The notes under the pieces are model-generated. The model was not told the origin of the DNA. It saw only the letters and a program-made list of their open reading frames with translations, and did not search any database. The position numbers were made by a program, and so were the translations under genes. Source: Gammaproteobacteria bacterium (GTDB lineage: Bacteria; Pseudomonadota; Gammaproteobacteria; Steroidobacterales; XN24). Taken from it: a stretch of 64,000 nucleotides of DNA. Of this stretch, positions 1 through 8,790 are shown piece after piece (the stretch's first letter is position 1; each line of letters starts with the position of its first letter). Where the stretch lies: positions 1 to 64,000 of the forward strand of contig JARFQW010000032.1 of NCBI GenBank assembly GCA_029287575.1. The letters run 5' to 3'.

Positions 1-187
1 CGAAGCGCGGCGCTATGTCCGCGATCGGCTGGCCCATGGCCTGAATGAAGTCCAGCGCCGGCTCGCGGACGAGTTCCTCATAGCGGTGTTTGTTCTCGTT
101 GAACCAGTCCCGCTCGTTATTGCGGGCCAGCTCGACGAGGAGTTTCATCGCGCCTGCGGGAAAACCGGCGAAACCCTTGCCTGTCAT
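1..187 (-). CDS. DUF2461 family protein, truncated by the window edge
   Basis: The first 62 residues of a minus-strand gene are visible; the rest lies beyond position 1. The translation begins MTGKGFAGFPAGAMKLLVEL and continues through NNERDWFNENKHRYEELV, which matches the N-terminus of DUF2461 (TIGR02453-type) proteins, a family of about 220 residues with no established function. The start codon at 187 is preceded by a GGAG ribosome site eight bases upstream, so the start is well supported. The gene faces away from the insertion sequence and would be transcribed out of the window. Recognition rests on the N-terminal motif only. Confidence 0.8.
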   Translation of the reverse strand, partial: MTGKGFAGFPAGAMKLLVELARNNERDWFNENKHRYEELVREPALDFIQAMGQPIADIAPRF

Positions 188-391
188 AGTTCGATTCTCC
201 TGGCCGGTTGCGCGCCGACTCCGGCGGCGTTTCGAATACCCGCGCCTGGCCGTTCCGTCGAGCCGCGGTGTGCTCCGGACGGAGGGCAGGCAGCTGGCTG
301 AAGGCTACAACCTCCGCGGCAGAGGATAGGTAGGCCCGGAGAGTCGCTGCAAGTCTGTCTGGGCAGACACGGGCCAGGCCCGAAAAAAAAA

Positions 392-414
392 GGTTCATCG
401 CGGAATTCCGGGGA
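392..414 (+). repeat. Left terminal inverted repeat of the ISL3 element
   Basis: This is the 23-bp left end of the element and matches the right end at 18 of 23 bases. The transposase stop codon (395-397) lies inside it, so the last residues of the transposase are encoded by the repeat. Confidence 0.85.
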
Positions 415-1615
415 AGGCGGCGCGGGTTTTGAGGAAGAAGTACTCCTGGTCACGGTAACCATACGCCCGACGCTTGATGACTTTGATCGTGTTGTTGATG
501 CCCTCAACGACACTGGTTTTGAGAGGGTGTCTGCAGCGGGCCAGGATGCCCGGCAGATACGGTTTCAGCCGTTCGGCGAACCTTCGCAGGGCAGCGATAC
601 CTCTTTGTTGCGCGTGCTGATACCACTGGAACGAGGCTCTTTCTGCCCAGCCCTGTCGGCGGTAGTACCACAGCCGCTTGAGCTCGTCGCGCAAGACATA
701 GGCCGTCAGAAGCGCCTGATTGGCCTCCAGCAGTTCATCCAAGCGCACACTCTGTGCTGCGTTGAGTGATCGGCGGTTGCGTAACAGCAGCCAGCGGCTC
801 GACTTGATGACCTGGCGACGCCTGCGGTCTCCCCGTAACCGGTTGGCCTCGTCCACACGGACCCGGTCGATGACTTCCCGCCCGTACTTGGCGATCACGT
901 GGAACAGGTCGTAGACCACCTCGGCCTGCGGGCAGTGGGCCTGGATCTCGAGCTCGTAGGCCGTGGTCATGTCGATCGCGACCGCCCTGATCCGCTCACA
1001 GGCGCCTGCCGGCAGCTGCTCGAAAAACGCGCGTGCCGTCTCGCGGGAACGCCCCGGGCCCACCCAGAGCACCTGCCGACGGATCGGCTCAATCACGACG
1101 GTGGCGTAACGGTGACCTTTGTGCAGCGCGAACTCGTCCATCGCCAGGTAATGGATCGACGCCAAGTCGGGCTCGGCGACACTGGCCTTCAGACGCGCCT
1201 TGTCGATGGCTTTCACCGTGTGCCAGCCGAGACCGTAGAAGCCCGCGACCGTTTGAACGCTCGTCCCTCGAAGTAGCTGACTGCAGGCTTCTGCCAGCCG
1301 GTCGGTCACCCGCTGATAGCGGCCCAACCAGCTCAGCTTCTCCAACTGAGGACCATCACAGTGCTCGCACCACAGGCGCCGACGCGGGACGACCAGAACC
1401 ACCCGGTGCTCGAAAATCGGCAAATCCCGAACCCGCCGGACTACCGTCTCGTGGACCTGTTGACTCTTGTGACCGCATCGCTCGCAGCGCATCCACTTGC
1501 CGCTCGGCTTCAGATGCAGTTCCAACGTGCCGCCTGGCGCTTCAGGCCAGACTGCTCGCTCCAGCCGATACCCCTCCCACGATCCCAGCTTCTGCAGGGT
1601 CTTCTTGTCCAGCAT
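395..1615 (-). CDS. ISL3-family transposase
   Basis: The 406-residue protein fits the ISL3 transposase family in length and layout. An N-terminal zinc-binding region carries CERCGHKS (about residues 44-51) and CEHCDGP (about 83-89). The DDE catalytic core shows the first Asp in LAMDEFALHKGHRY, the second in VAIDMTTAY and the Glu in VVEGINNTIK. The start at 1615 is preceded by GGAG nine bases upstream. No frameshift or internal stop is seen and the reading frame ends within the left inverted repeat, so the gene appears functional. It moves the element by cut-and-paste or related chemistry, judging from the family. Confidence 0.95.
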   Translation of the reverse strand: MLDKKTLQKLGSWEGYRLERAVWPEAPGGTLELHLKPSGKWMRCERCGHKSQQVHETVVRRVRDLPIFEHRVVLVVPRRRLWCEHCDGPQLEKLSWLGRYQRVTDRLAEACSQLLRGTSVQTVAGFYGLGWHTVKAIDKARLKASVAEPDLASIHYLAMDEFALHKGHRYATVVIEPIRRQVLWVGPGRSRETARAFFEQLPAGACERIRAVAIDMTTAYELEIQAHCPQAEVVYDLFHVIAKYGREVIDRVRVDEANRLRGDRRRRQVIKSSRWLLLRNRRSLNAAQSVRLDELLEANQALLTAYVLRDELKRLWYYRRQGWAERASFQWYQHAQQRGIAALRRFAERLKPYLPGILARCRHPLKTSVVEGINNTIKVIKRRAYGYRDQEYFFLKTRAAFPGIPR

Positions 1616-1681
1616 CGCCGCTCCCCGGATCCCAAATGACCAGGTGCACGAGCATACGATGTACTAAAACACCGGAAAATC

Positions 1682-1704
1682 TCCCCGGTTTTCTTCGAAG
1701 AACC
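1682..1704 (-). repeat. Right terminal inverted repeat of the ISL3 element
   Basis: This is the 23-bp right end of the element, on the promoter side of the transposase. It contains the self-complementary core TTCTTCGAAGAA. It abuts nine adenines that repeat the left flank. Confidence 0.85.
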
Positions 1705-1735
1705 AAAAAAAAAGGGCCACCCGAGAGGGTGGCCC
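1705..1735 (-). terminator. Rho-independent terminator of actP, disrupted boundary with IS
   Basis: Read on the minus strand, a perfect 9-bp stem (1714-1722 with 1727-1735) closed by a 4-base loop is followed by nine T residues. It lies 25 bases after the actP stop codon. The T-tract is exactly where the insertion sequence entered, and because the target was duplicated the terminator keeps a full T-tract. Confidence 0.9.
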
Positions 1736-1760
1736 CGATTTGCCGATGCAAGCCGTTGCC

Positions 1761-3545
1761 CTAGTGGGCGACGCTGTCTCCGGCGCCGCGCGGGACACGA
1801 ATGTCCTCGACGAGGTGCTGGATATGCTCCGGCGGAGGTGCCGTGGCGTGGGACACGATGTAGGCCACCGCGAAGTTGATCATCGCGCCGACCGCACCGA
1901 AGGCTTCCGGGGAAATGCCCAGGAACCAGTTGTCCGCGTTATTGGGCGCCATGGCCGTGCCGGGAATGAAGAACCAGCCCTTGAACCAGAAGATATAAAG
2001 CAACGTGCTGCCGATACCCGCCAGCATGCCGGCGATCGCTCCGGTGCTGTTCGCGCGCTTGTCGAAGATACCCATCATCAGGACGGGGAATATCGACGAG
2101 GCGGCGAGACCGAACGCGAGGGCCACGACCTGCGCCGCGAAGCCTGGTGGATTCAGGCCGAAATAGCCCGCCACCATGATCGCGAACGCCATGGCGATGC
2201 GACTGGCCAGCAATTCGTTCTTCTCCGAAATATCCGGCTTGAAGACACCCTTGAGCAGGTCATGAGAAATCGCCGACGCAATGGCCAGAAGCAATCCCGC
2301 CGCCGTGGACAGCGCCGCCGCGATGCCGCCTGCCGCCACCAGGGCAATGACCCAGTTAGGCAGTCTGGCGATTTCGGGGTTGGCCAGCACCATGATGTCC
2401 CGATCGACCTTGGTCATCTCGTTGCCGGTCCAGCCGAACTCCGCGGCCTTGGCGTTCATCGCCTCGTTCGCGTCGTTGTAGTACTGGATACGGCCGTCGC
2501 CGTTCTTGTCCTCGTAGGCCAGCAGTCCCGTGGTTTCCCAGCGGTCCATCCAGGCCGGCCGCTCCTCGGCCACCAGGTTGCCGGTCGGGCTGCCGACGGG
2601 TCCGGTCTGGATGGTCTCGATGAGATTCAGACGGGCCATCGCGCCCACTGCCGGGGCCGTGGTGTAAAGAATGGCGATGAAGACCAGCGCCCATCCGGCC
2701 GAAAGACGCGCGTCCTTGACCTTGGGCACCGTGAAGAACCGGATGATGACGTGGGGCAGACCCGCGGTACCGATCATCAGCGACATCGTGTAGAGGAACA
2801 TGTTGAGCATATTCCCGTTCGACGTCGTCGTGTACTCGTTGAAGCCGAGTTCCCTGACGATCTGGTCCAGCTTGTCCAGGAGATAGACGCCGCTGCCGTC
2901 GGCCATCGTGCTGCCCAGGCCGAGCTGCGGAATCGGATTGCCGGTGAGTTGCAGCGAAATAAAGATCGCCGGAATCGTGTACGCCAGAATCAGCACGCAG
3001 TACTGCGCGATCTGCGTATACGTGATGCCCTTCATGCCGCCGAGCACGGCATAGATGAAGACGATGCCCATGCCCGAGAACAGACCGACTTCAAACGGTA
3101 CTTCCATGAACCGGGAGAAGGCCACGCCCATGCCGCGCATCTGACCGATCACGTAGGTGATCGAAACGACGATCAGGCAGATAACAGCGACAATTCTCGC
3201 AGTCTGGGAATAGTACCGGTCGCCGATAAACTCCGGAACCGTGAACTTGCCGAACTTTCGCAGGTAGGGCGCTAGCAGCATGGCCAGCAGGACGTAGCCG
3301 CCGGTCCAGCCCATGAGGAACACCGAGCCCCCGTAGCCCAGGAAGGCAATCAGCCCGGCCATCGAGATGAACGATGCCGCCGACATCCAGTCGGCCGCCG
3401 TCGCCATACCGTTGGCTACCGGATGAATACCCTTGCCGGCTACATAGAACTCGCCCGTGCTGCTGGCTCGTGCCCAGACGGCGATGCCGATGTAGATCGC
3501 GAACGTAATACCTACGACGATATAAGTGAGTGTTTTGAGCTCCAC
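1761..3545 (-). CDS. actP: Sodium:solute symporter, ActP-like acetate permease (large subunit)
   Basis: This 594-residue, strongly hydrophobic protein belongs to the sodium:solute symporter (SLC5/SSF) family and resembles the VC_2705-type subfamily that pairs with a small DUF4212 protein. It is predicted to import acetate or another short organic acid with Na+ across the inner membrane. The usual 13-14 membrane segments can be followed from the N-terminus (LTYIVVGITFAIYIGIAVWA) to the C-terminus. A hydrophilic insertion at about residues 315-380 separates membrane segments. The gene lies nine bases after the DUF4212 gene and is transcribed with it. The partner genes crbS, crbR and acs next door make acetate the most likely substrate; that is inference. 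Confidence 0.88.
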   Translation of the reverse strand: MELKTLTYIVVGITFAIYIGIAVWARASSTGEFYVAGKGIHPVANGMATAADWMSAASFISMAGLIAFLGYGGSVFLMGWTGGYVLLAMLLAPYLRKFGKFTVPEFIGDRYYSQTARIVAVICLIVVSITYVIGQMRGMGVAFSRFMEVPFEVGLFSGMGIVFIYAVLGGMKGITYTQIAQYCVLILAYTIPAIFISLQLTGNPIPQLGLGSTMADGSGVYLLDKLDQIVRELGFNEYTTTSNGNMLNMFLYTMSLMIGTAGLPHVIIRFFTVPKVKDARLSAGWALVFIAILYTTAPAVGAMARLNLIETIQTGPVGSPTGNLVAEERPAWMDRWETTGLLAYEDKNGDGRIQYYNDANEAMNAKAAEFGWTGNEMTKVDRDIMVLANPEIARLPNWVIALVAAGGIAAALSTAAGLLLAIASAISHDLLKGVFKPDISEKNELLASRIAMAFAIMVAGYFGLNPPGFAAQVVALAFGLAASSIFPVLMMGIFDKRANSTGAIAGMLAGIGSTLLYIFWFKGWFFIPGTAMAPNNADNWFLGISPEAFGAVGAMINFAVAYIVSHATAPPPEHIQHLVEDIRVPRGAGDSVAH

Positions 3546-3554
3546 GATTTCCTC

Positions 3555-3815
3555 CTAGTCCTCGTGCACGTCGTATTTCTGGTCGAGCTTGTTCATACGC
3601 GAGGCGTAGAAAAAGATCAGTACCACGAAGACGTAGATGGAGCCCTGTTGGGCGAACCAGAATCCCAGCTTGTAGCCGCCGATCTGGATGTTGTTGAGTG
3701 GTTCAAAAAGAATGATGCCGAACAGGTAGGAGACGACGAACCAGATGACCATGCATACGGTCATCAGTCGCAAGTTCTCCTTCCAGTAGGCAGCCCTGCT
3801 CAGTGTGTTATCCAT
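3555..3815 (-). CDS. DUF4212 small subunit of the symporter
   Basis: This 86-residue protein (starting MDNTLSRAAYWKENLRLM) has two hydrophobic segments around residues 20-42 and 54-72 and a charged tail. It matches DUF4212 / TIGR03647, the small component found next to VC_2705-type sodium symporters. A longer in-frame start exists at 3836, but the start at 3815 is favoured because GGGGAGG stands six bases before it. The stop codon lies nine bases before the actP-like start, so the two are almost certainly one operon. It is probably an accessory membrane subunit of the transporter. Confidence 0.9.
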   Translation of the reverse strand: MDNTLSRAAYWKENLRLMTVCMVIWFVVSYLFGIILFEPLNNIQIGGYKLGFWFAQQGSIYVFVVLIFFYASRMNKLDQKYDVHED

Positions 3816-4151
3816 TGGGCCTCCCCTCTCGAGCACGAAGTCGCATAGCCAGAAGTCGCTAAGCCACGGGCAATCTATCAGAGGGAGAAGGTCAGACCAG
3901 CCCGACTTTAGTCGAACCTCACAAACGGTTGTGGCACAGGCGGATGGCGGGTTTCAGGCGGAAGTGTTGATTTCCGATGGATTGCAGGCTCGCTGCGATA
4001 TGCACATCGCCCGGCAATCTCCGACGAAGGTCTGAGTCGCAGTGCCACTTTCTTGGAATGCCCAAGGGGGTTAGCATCGGTTCGGGGGCTGCTGCTGCGG
4101 GCTATTGCGCCGCAACAGAACAACACAAGGCGGCGTCCCCGGAGGAGTTGC
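3816..4151. promoter_or_regulatory. Divergent promoter region between the symporter operon and crbS
   Basis: These 336 bases separate two divergent transcription units and must hold promoters for both. No ORF here is convincing. A palindrome GGTCAGACC is at 3890-3898 and a GGTCTGA (reverse of TCAGACC) at 4029-4035. Similar TTAGACC words occur upstream of acs, so these may be sites for the CrbR regulator; this is a suggestion from word similarity only. No clear consensus -35/-10 pair was picked out. Confidence 0.4.
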
Positions 4152-7100
4152 ATGCTTCAGTCCTGGGTGCTGGCCCTGGTGGCGCTGGCCTACGGAACGT
4201 TGTTGTTCGCGGTCGCCTGGCTGGGCGACCGCTGGCACCGCGCCGGCCGTGGCCTGCCGACGCCCGTGGTGTTCAGCCTCGCCCTCGGCATCTATTGCAC
4301 CTCATGGACGTTCTACGGCGCGGTCGGCCGGGCCGCGTCCAACGGCTGGGATTACCTGACCATTTATCTCGGGCCGATTATCGCTTTTCTACTGCTGCAC
4401 CGGCTGCCGGCACGGATCGTTGACATCGGCAAGCGCCAGCGGGTGACTTCCATCGCCGATTTCATCGCCGCCCGCTACGGCAAGTCCCAGGGCCTGGCAT
4501 TGTGGGTGTCGATCGTGGCCCTCGTCGCGGTGCTGCCGTATATCGCGCTGCAGTTACGGGCGGTGTCGCGAACCTACGAACTGCTTTCGGAGCGCAGCGG
4601 CTCGGGTTCGGGGGCCGGTATTGCCGACGACACCGCTCTGTTGGTCGCCGCCGTCCTGGCGCTGTTCAGCATCCTCTTCGGGACCCGGGAAGTCGACCAG
4701 ACCGAGCGCCATCCCGGCATGGTGCTTGCCGTAGCGGCGGAGTCGGCGGTCAAGCTGCTGGCGTTCATGGCAGTCGGGCTGTACGTGGTGTTCGGGCTGT
4801 TCGACGGTCCCGGCGCGCTCCTGGCGGCAGCCAGCGCCGATGAAGGCATTGCTTCGGTCTACTCGAGGGCGAGTCTCGGCGCGCCGTTTGTCGTCCACAC
4901 GATGCTCGCGCTGCTGGCCATACTGTGTCTGCCGCGGCAGTTCCACGTCATGGTCGTGGAGAACAGCGGCCCCGGCGACATGGCCGCCGCCCGCTGGATC
5001 TTCCCCGCCTATCTGGCGCTGTTCACCCTGTTCGTGGCGCCCATCGCAGTCGCAGGCATGCTGACCCCGGGGGCGGGCGCGGACGCCGATCTGTTCGTTC
5101 TCACCCTGCCGCTGAGCCAGGGCCGCGAGGGCCTGGCGCTGCTCGCCTTCGTCGGTGGCTTCTCCGCCGCGACGGCCATGGTCATCGTGGCCACGGTGAC
5201 GTGCAGCACCATGCTGTGTAACGAAGTGATCATGCCCGCCATCATCCGCCTGCGGGGCGGGCGCCTGCCGTCGGCCACCGTTCTCCCGCGGCTGCTCGTT
5301 TTTATCCGCCGTGTTCTGATCATCGGGATCCTGCTGCTGGCCTGGTTGTGCTTCCGCCTGATCGGAGCCTACGGGGCACTCGCCTCCATCGGCCTGTTGT
5401 CTTTCGTCGCAGCGGCGCAGTTTGCGCCGGCCCTCTTGCTCGGACTTTACTGGAAGGGCGCCACCCGGCAGGGGGCACTGGCGGGCCTGATTGCCGGTTT
5501 CGGCGTCTGGATGTACACGCTCCTGCTGCCCGCGGTGGTCCGCACAGGCTGGCTGCCGCAGACACTGCTGGACGAGGGACCCCTGGGTCTGTCCTGGCTC
5601 CGGCCCTACGCGCTTTTGGGTATTGAGGGCATCGAACCGGTCACCCACGGCACCCTGTGGAGCCTGGGCATCAATGTCGCCGTGCTGGTATGGGTCTCCC
5701 GGAATGCCCACGCAGGCTTGATGGAACGCCGCCAGGCCGGCGTGTTCGCCGGCGAGGAACCCGATCATGGCCGCGGCCGGCACGAGGTTCTGAAAGGCTC
5801 GGCGACGGTCGGTGACCTGCGCGTTCTCGCCGAGCGGTTCGTGGGCGAGGAAAAGGCCAAGGCGGCGTTTGCGCAGCAGCTCGCCGAGCGCCGCCTCGAC
5901 CCGTCGGATGCGAATCGCGCGGACCGCCAGACGGTCGACTTCACCGAACGGCTGCTGTCCGGCGCCATGGGCGCAGCCGCGGCACGCACCGTGCTGGGTT
6001 CCGCGTTGCGCGGCCGCGAGCTACAGATCGAGGACGTGGCCGACATCGTCGGCTCAGCCTCGGAAACCTCGCGCTTCAACCGTGATCTGCTGGAAACGAC
6101 CCTCGAGAACGTTGCCGAGGGCATCAGCGTCGTGGACTCGGAACTGCGCCTGGTAGCGTGGAATCGCCGGTATTCGGAACTGTTCGCTTATCCGCCCGGC
6201 CTGCTGCGGGTAGGCACGCCGGTCGAGGCACTCGTGCGCTACAACGCCCGCCTGGGCCGCTGCGGCCCAGGCGAAATCGAGGAATTGGTGGTCCGCCGGC
6301 TGAGCTACATGCGCGCCGGGGGGAGCCACGTGTTTCAGCGGACGTGGAATGACGGCACGGTGTTCGAGCTGCGTCAGAATCCGCTGCCCGGCGGCGGCCT
6401 CGTTACCAGCTTCAGCGATATCACCGAGCACAAGCGGATCGAGTCCGCCCTGCTCGAGCGCGAGCGCGATATCCGCATCTATACCGACAACGTACCGGTG
6501 CTGATCGCCTATGTGGACAAGGATCTCCGGTTCCGCTTCGTGAATCGGGCCTATCACGAGTCCCTCGGTCTGGATCGCAGCCGGATCATCGGCCATCGCG
6601 TGGACGAAGTGCTTGGCCAGGAGCGCTTCCTCGCCCGCGAGGCCCACATGACCCGAGCCCTGGACGGCGAAACCCAGCGCTTCGAGGTCGAGACCTCCGA
6701 CGGCGTGGGTGGCGTTCACTATGCCGAAGCCAGTTATATTCCGGACCGCAATGCCGACGGCACGATCAACGGCTTTTATGCGCTGTTCCACGACGTCACG
6801 GGGCGCAGGCTCGCCGAACAGGCGCTGAAGGAGTCCTACGACACGCTGGAGCAGCGCGTGGCTGAACGGACCCGCGAGCTGTCGGTGCTCAACGAGCGTC
6901 TGCGAAGGGAAAACGAACTGCGCCGGGACATCGAACTGGCTCTGCGCGAGGCCAGCGAAGCGGCACAGGCGGCCAACCTCAGCAAGACCCGGTTCCTTGC
7001 GGCCGCCAGCCATGATCTGCTGCAGCCCCTGAACGCCGCGCGCCTGTTTACGTCCGCGCTCGGGCAACGATCACACGACGAGCGCACGGAGCTCTCCATC

Positions 7101-8090
7101 CAACGAGTGGATAGCTCCCTGCAGGCCGCCGAGGAGCTTCTGACGGCACTGCTGGACATCTCCAAGCTGGATGCCGGTGCCATCGAGCCCGCGGTGACGC
7201 GCTTCAGTCTGCGCGAGGTTCTCGAGGCGCTGACCATGGAGTTCGGCGCGCTCGCCGAACAACGCGGCCTGCGCTTCGACACGGTCCCCTGCAGCCTCGG
7301 GGTGCTCAGCGACCGGCGCTTTGTTCGCCGGATACTCCAGAACTTTCTATCCAATGCGTTTCGATATACCCGCCGCGGGCGGGTCCTGATGGGCTGCCGC
7401 AGGCTCGGAGACCGGGTTCGTATCGAGGTCTGGGACACGGGCCCCGGCATTCCCGAGGACCAGCGGGACCGGGTGTTCGAAGAGTTTCAGCGTCTGCATC
7501 GGATCGACGAAACCGGCGAAAAGGGGCTCGGTCTGGGTCTCGCCATCGTGCAGCGGATGGGCAAGGCCCTGGATCATCCGATCACCGTGCGCTCATGGGT
7601 CGGGCGGGGCTCGGTCTTCAGCGTGGAGGTGCCGGTCACCGAGCAGCCCGTTTCGACGGCGCCCGCCCGCCCGCGGGCGCTGGCCGGTCGTGAGCTCCAG
7701 GGCGTGGTCGTAATGTGCGTGGACAACCAGGAAGACATACTCGACGGCATGGTGGATCTGCTCAGCGGCTGGGGCTGCGACGTCATGACGGCCCCCGGCA
7801 CCGGCGATGCGGTCCGGGTCATTGAGGACGCCGGCCGTGTCCCGGACCTGGTGCTGGCGGACTATCATCTGGACGGCGGCGACACCGGCCTGGCAACCCT
7901 GGCCGCCGTGCGCCAGCGCCACGGCGAGATCCGCGGCGCGGTCATTACCGCCGATCATTCCGACGAACTGCGCGCGCTGGTTCGGAGCGCGGGCTATACG
8001 CTGCTTCGCAAACCCGTCCGGCCGGCGGCGCTGCGCGCGATCATGAGCCAGCTGCTCTCCGCCCGGGCGGTGGGTGCTACCACCGCCTAG
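4152..8090 (+). CDS. crbS: CrbS-like hybrid sensor kinase with SLC5/SSF-type N-terminus
   Basis: This 1312-residue protein resembles CrbS, the sensor kinase that controls acetyl-CoA synthetase in Vibrio and Pseudomonas. Residues 1-530 form a transporter-like SSF domain with many membrane segments. Two PAS domains follow (about 640-760 and 765-890), then a coiled coil (893-937). The phosphoacceptor is His954 in AASHDLLQPL. The ATPase domain has NFLSNAFRYT, DTGPGIPED and GLGLGLAIVQ. A C-terminal receiver domain carries Asp1237 in LADYHLD. The start at 4152 follows GGAGGAG; the frame is open upstream but has no better site. It converges on crbR with 15 bases between them. It probably senses acetate transport or a related signal and phosphorylates CrbR. 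Confidence 0.88.
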   Translation: MLQSWVLALVALAYGTLLFAVAWLGDRWHRAGRGLPTPVVFSLALGIYCTSWTFYGAVGRAASNGWDYLTIYLGPIIAFLLLHRLPARIVDIGKRQRVTSIADFIAARYGKSQGLALWVSIVALVAVLPYIALQLRAVSRTYELLSERSGSGSGAGIADDTALLVAAVLALFSILFGTREVDQTERHPGMVLAVAAESAVKLLAFMAVGLYVVFGLFDGPGALLAAASADEGIASVYSRASLGAPFVVHTMLALLAILCLPRQFHVMVVENSGPGDMAAARWIFPAYLALFTLFVAPIAVAGMLTPGAGADADLFVLTLPLSQGREGLALLAFVGGFSAATAMVIVATVTCSTMLCNEVIMPAIIRLRGGRLPSATVLPRLLVFIRRVLIIGILLLAWLCFRLIGAYGALASIGLLSFVAAAQFAPALLLGLYWKGATRQGALAGLIAGFGVWMYTLLLPAVVRTGWLPQTLLDEGPLGLSWLRPYALLGIEGIEPVTHGTLWSLGINVAVLVWVSRNAHAGLMERRQAGVFAGEEPDHGRGRHEVLKGSATVGDLRVLAERFVGEEKAKAAFAQQLAERRLDPSDANRADRQTVDFTERLLSGAMGAAAARTVLGSALRGRELQIEDVADIVGSASETSRFNRDLLETTLENVAEGISVVDSELRLVAWNRRYSELFAYPPGLLRVGTPVEALVRYNARLGRCGPGEIEELVVRRLSYMRAGGSHVFQRTWNDGTVFELRQNPLPGGGLVTSFSDITEHKRIESALLERERDIRIYTDNVPVLIAYVDKDLRFRFVNRAYHESLGLDRSRIIGHRVDEVLGQERFLAREAHMTRALDGETQRFEVETSDGVGGVHYAEASYIPDRNADGTINGFYALFHDVTGRRLAEQALKESYDTLEQRVAERTRELSVLNERLRRENELRRDIELALREASEAAQAANLSKTRFLAAASHDLLQPLNAARLFTSALGQRSHDERTELSIQRVDSSLQAAEELLTALLDISKLDAGAIEPAVTRFSLREVLEALTMEFGALAEQRGLRFDTVPCSLGVLSDRRFVRRILQNFLSNAFRYTRRGRVLMGCRRLGDRVRIEVWDTGPGIPEDQRDRVFEEFQRLHRIDETGEKGLGLGLAIVQRMGKALDHPITVRSWVGRGSVFSVEVPVTEQPVSTAPARPRALAGRELQGVVVMCVDNQEDILDGMVDLLSGWGCDVMTAPGTGDAVRVIEDAGRVPDLVLADYHLDGGDTGLATLAAVRQRHGEIRGAVITADHSDELRALVRSAGYTLLRKPVRPAALRAIMSQLLSARAVGATTA

Positions 8091-8105
8091 GCGAAGACAA
8101 CCGGC

Positions 8106-8771
8106 TCAGCGGGCCTCGGAGGACTGAGCAGCGCGCTCCAGGCGCCGCGCCGCCACGGCCGCCTGGGTGCGGCTGCGCACCTCCATTTTGCGAAGAATCG
8201 CCGTCACGTGGGCCTTGATCGTGGCCTCGGAGACGTCAAGCTCCGCGGCGATCTGCTTGTTGAGCAGACCATCGGCAAGCATCATCAGAACCCGGAACTG
8301 CTGCGGTGTCAGCGACGCGATCCGGCGGGCGAGTTCCTCGTCTTCGGTGGTCTGTTCCCCGTCGGCATGCAGCGCCGCCTCGGGAAGCCAGATTTCCCCC
8401 GCCAGCACCGAACGCACTGCCTCGGCGATCACCCCGAGCGGCGAGGACTTGGGAATGAATCCCGCCGACCCGAACTCCACCGCCCGGCGCATGACCTGGG
8501 GATCGGTCGCCGCCGATACGATGACCACGGGCAGGGCCGGATGGTTGGCCCTGAGCCACGCCAGTGCGGAAAAACCATGCGTGCCGGGCATGTCCAGGTC
8601 GAGGAGGACCAGGTCTGCCTCCTCGTTGTCCTGGGCTACCTGCTCCAGCGATTCGAAGGAGTCCGCTTCGACGAACGTGACCCGTTCGAAGAGATCCATC
8701 AGCGCCTGCTGCAACGCCTCCCGAAACAGCGGGTGGTCGTCCGCGACAATGATCCGGGCTTGATCCACCAT
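8106..8771 (-). CDS. crbR: CrbR-like LuxR/NarL-type response regulator
   Basis: This 221-residue regulator has an N-terminal receiver domain, with the acidic pair in VADDHPLF, Asp58 in LVLLDLDMPG as likely phosphoacceptor and Lys in IPKSS. A C-terminal LuxR-type helix-turn-helix spans LTPQQFRVLMMLADG to KQIAAELDVSEATIKAHV. The start at 8771 (MVDQARIIVADD) is chosen because the frame upstream overlaps the end of acs and lacks family similarity. It lies 19 bases after the acs stop codon, so it is probably co-transcribed with its own target gene. Pairing with the adjacent CrbS-like kinase is strongly suggested by convergent placement. Confidence 0.88.
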   Translation of the reverse strand: MVDQARIIVADDHPLFREALQQALMDLFERVTFVEADSFESLEQVAQDNEEADLVLLDLDMPGTHGFSALAWLRANHPALPVVIVSAATDPQVMRRAVEFGSAGFIPKSSPLGVIAEAVRSVLAGEIWLPEAALHADGEQTTEDEELARRIASLTPQQFRVLMMLADGLLNKQIAAELDVSEATIKAHVTAILRKMEVRSRTQAAVAARRLERAAQSSEAR

Positions 8772-8790
8772 GCCCGCTGGAGTCTCCGAT

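Larger units (their letters stand above)
392..1704 (-). mobile_element. Complete ISL3-family insertion sequence
   Basis: This 1313-bp element has one transposase gene and imperfect terminal inverted repeats. The left end (392-414) and the reverse complement of the right end (1704-1682) agree at 18 of 23 positions, sharing GGTTC, TCG, GAA and CCGGGGA blocks. Each end is flanked by nine adenines (383-391 and 1705-1713), consistent with the 8-bp target duplication typical of ISL3 elements, although a homopolymer target makes the exact boundary ambiguous by one base. The element sits directly downstream of the actP terminator hairpin. All parts look intact, so it may still be mobile. Confidence 0.9.

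Noticed and set aside
1740-3275. A 511-residue plus-strand frame
   Set aside because: It is antisense to the symporter gene, rich in His/Arg/Asp and without recognisable domains, as expected for a shadow frame in GC-rich DNA.
4554-5783. A 409-residue minus-strand frame inside crbS
   Set aside because: It lies wholly antisense to the SSF domain of the kinase and shows no family similarity.
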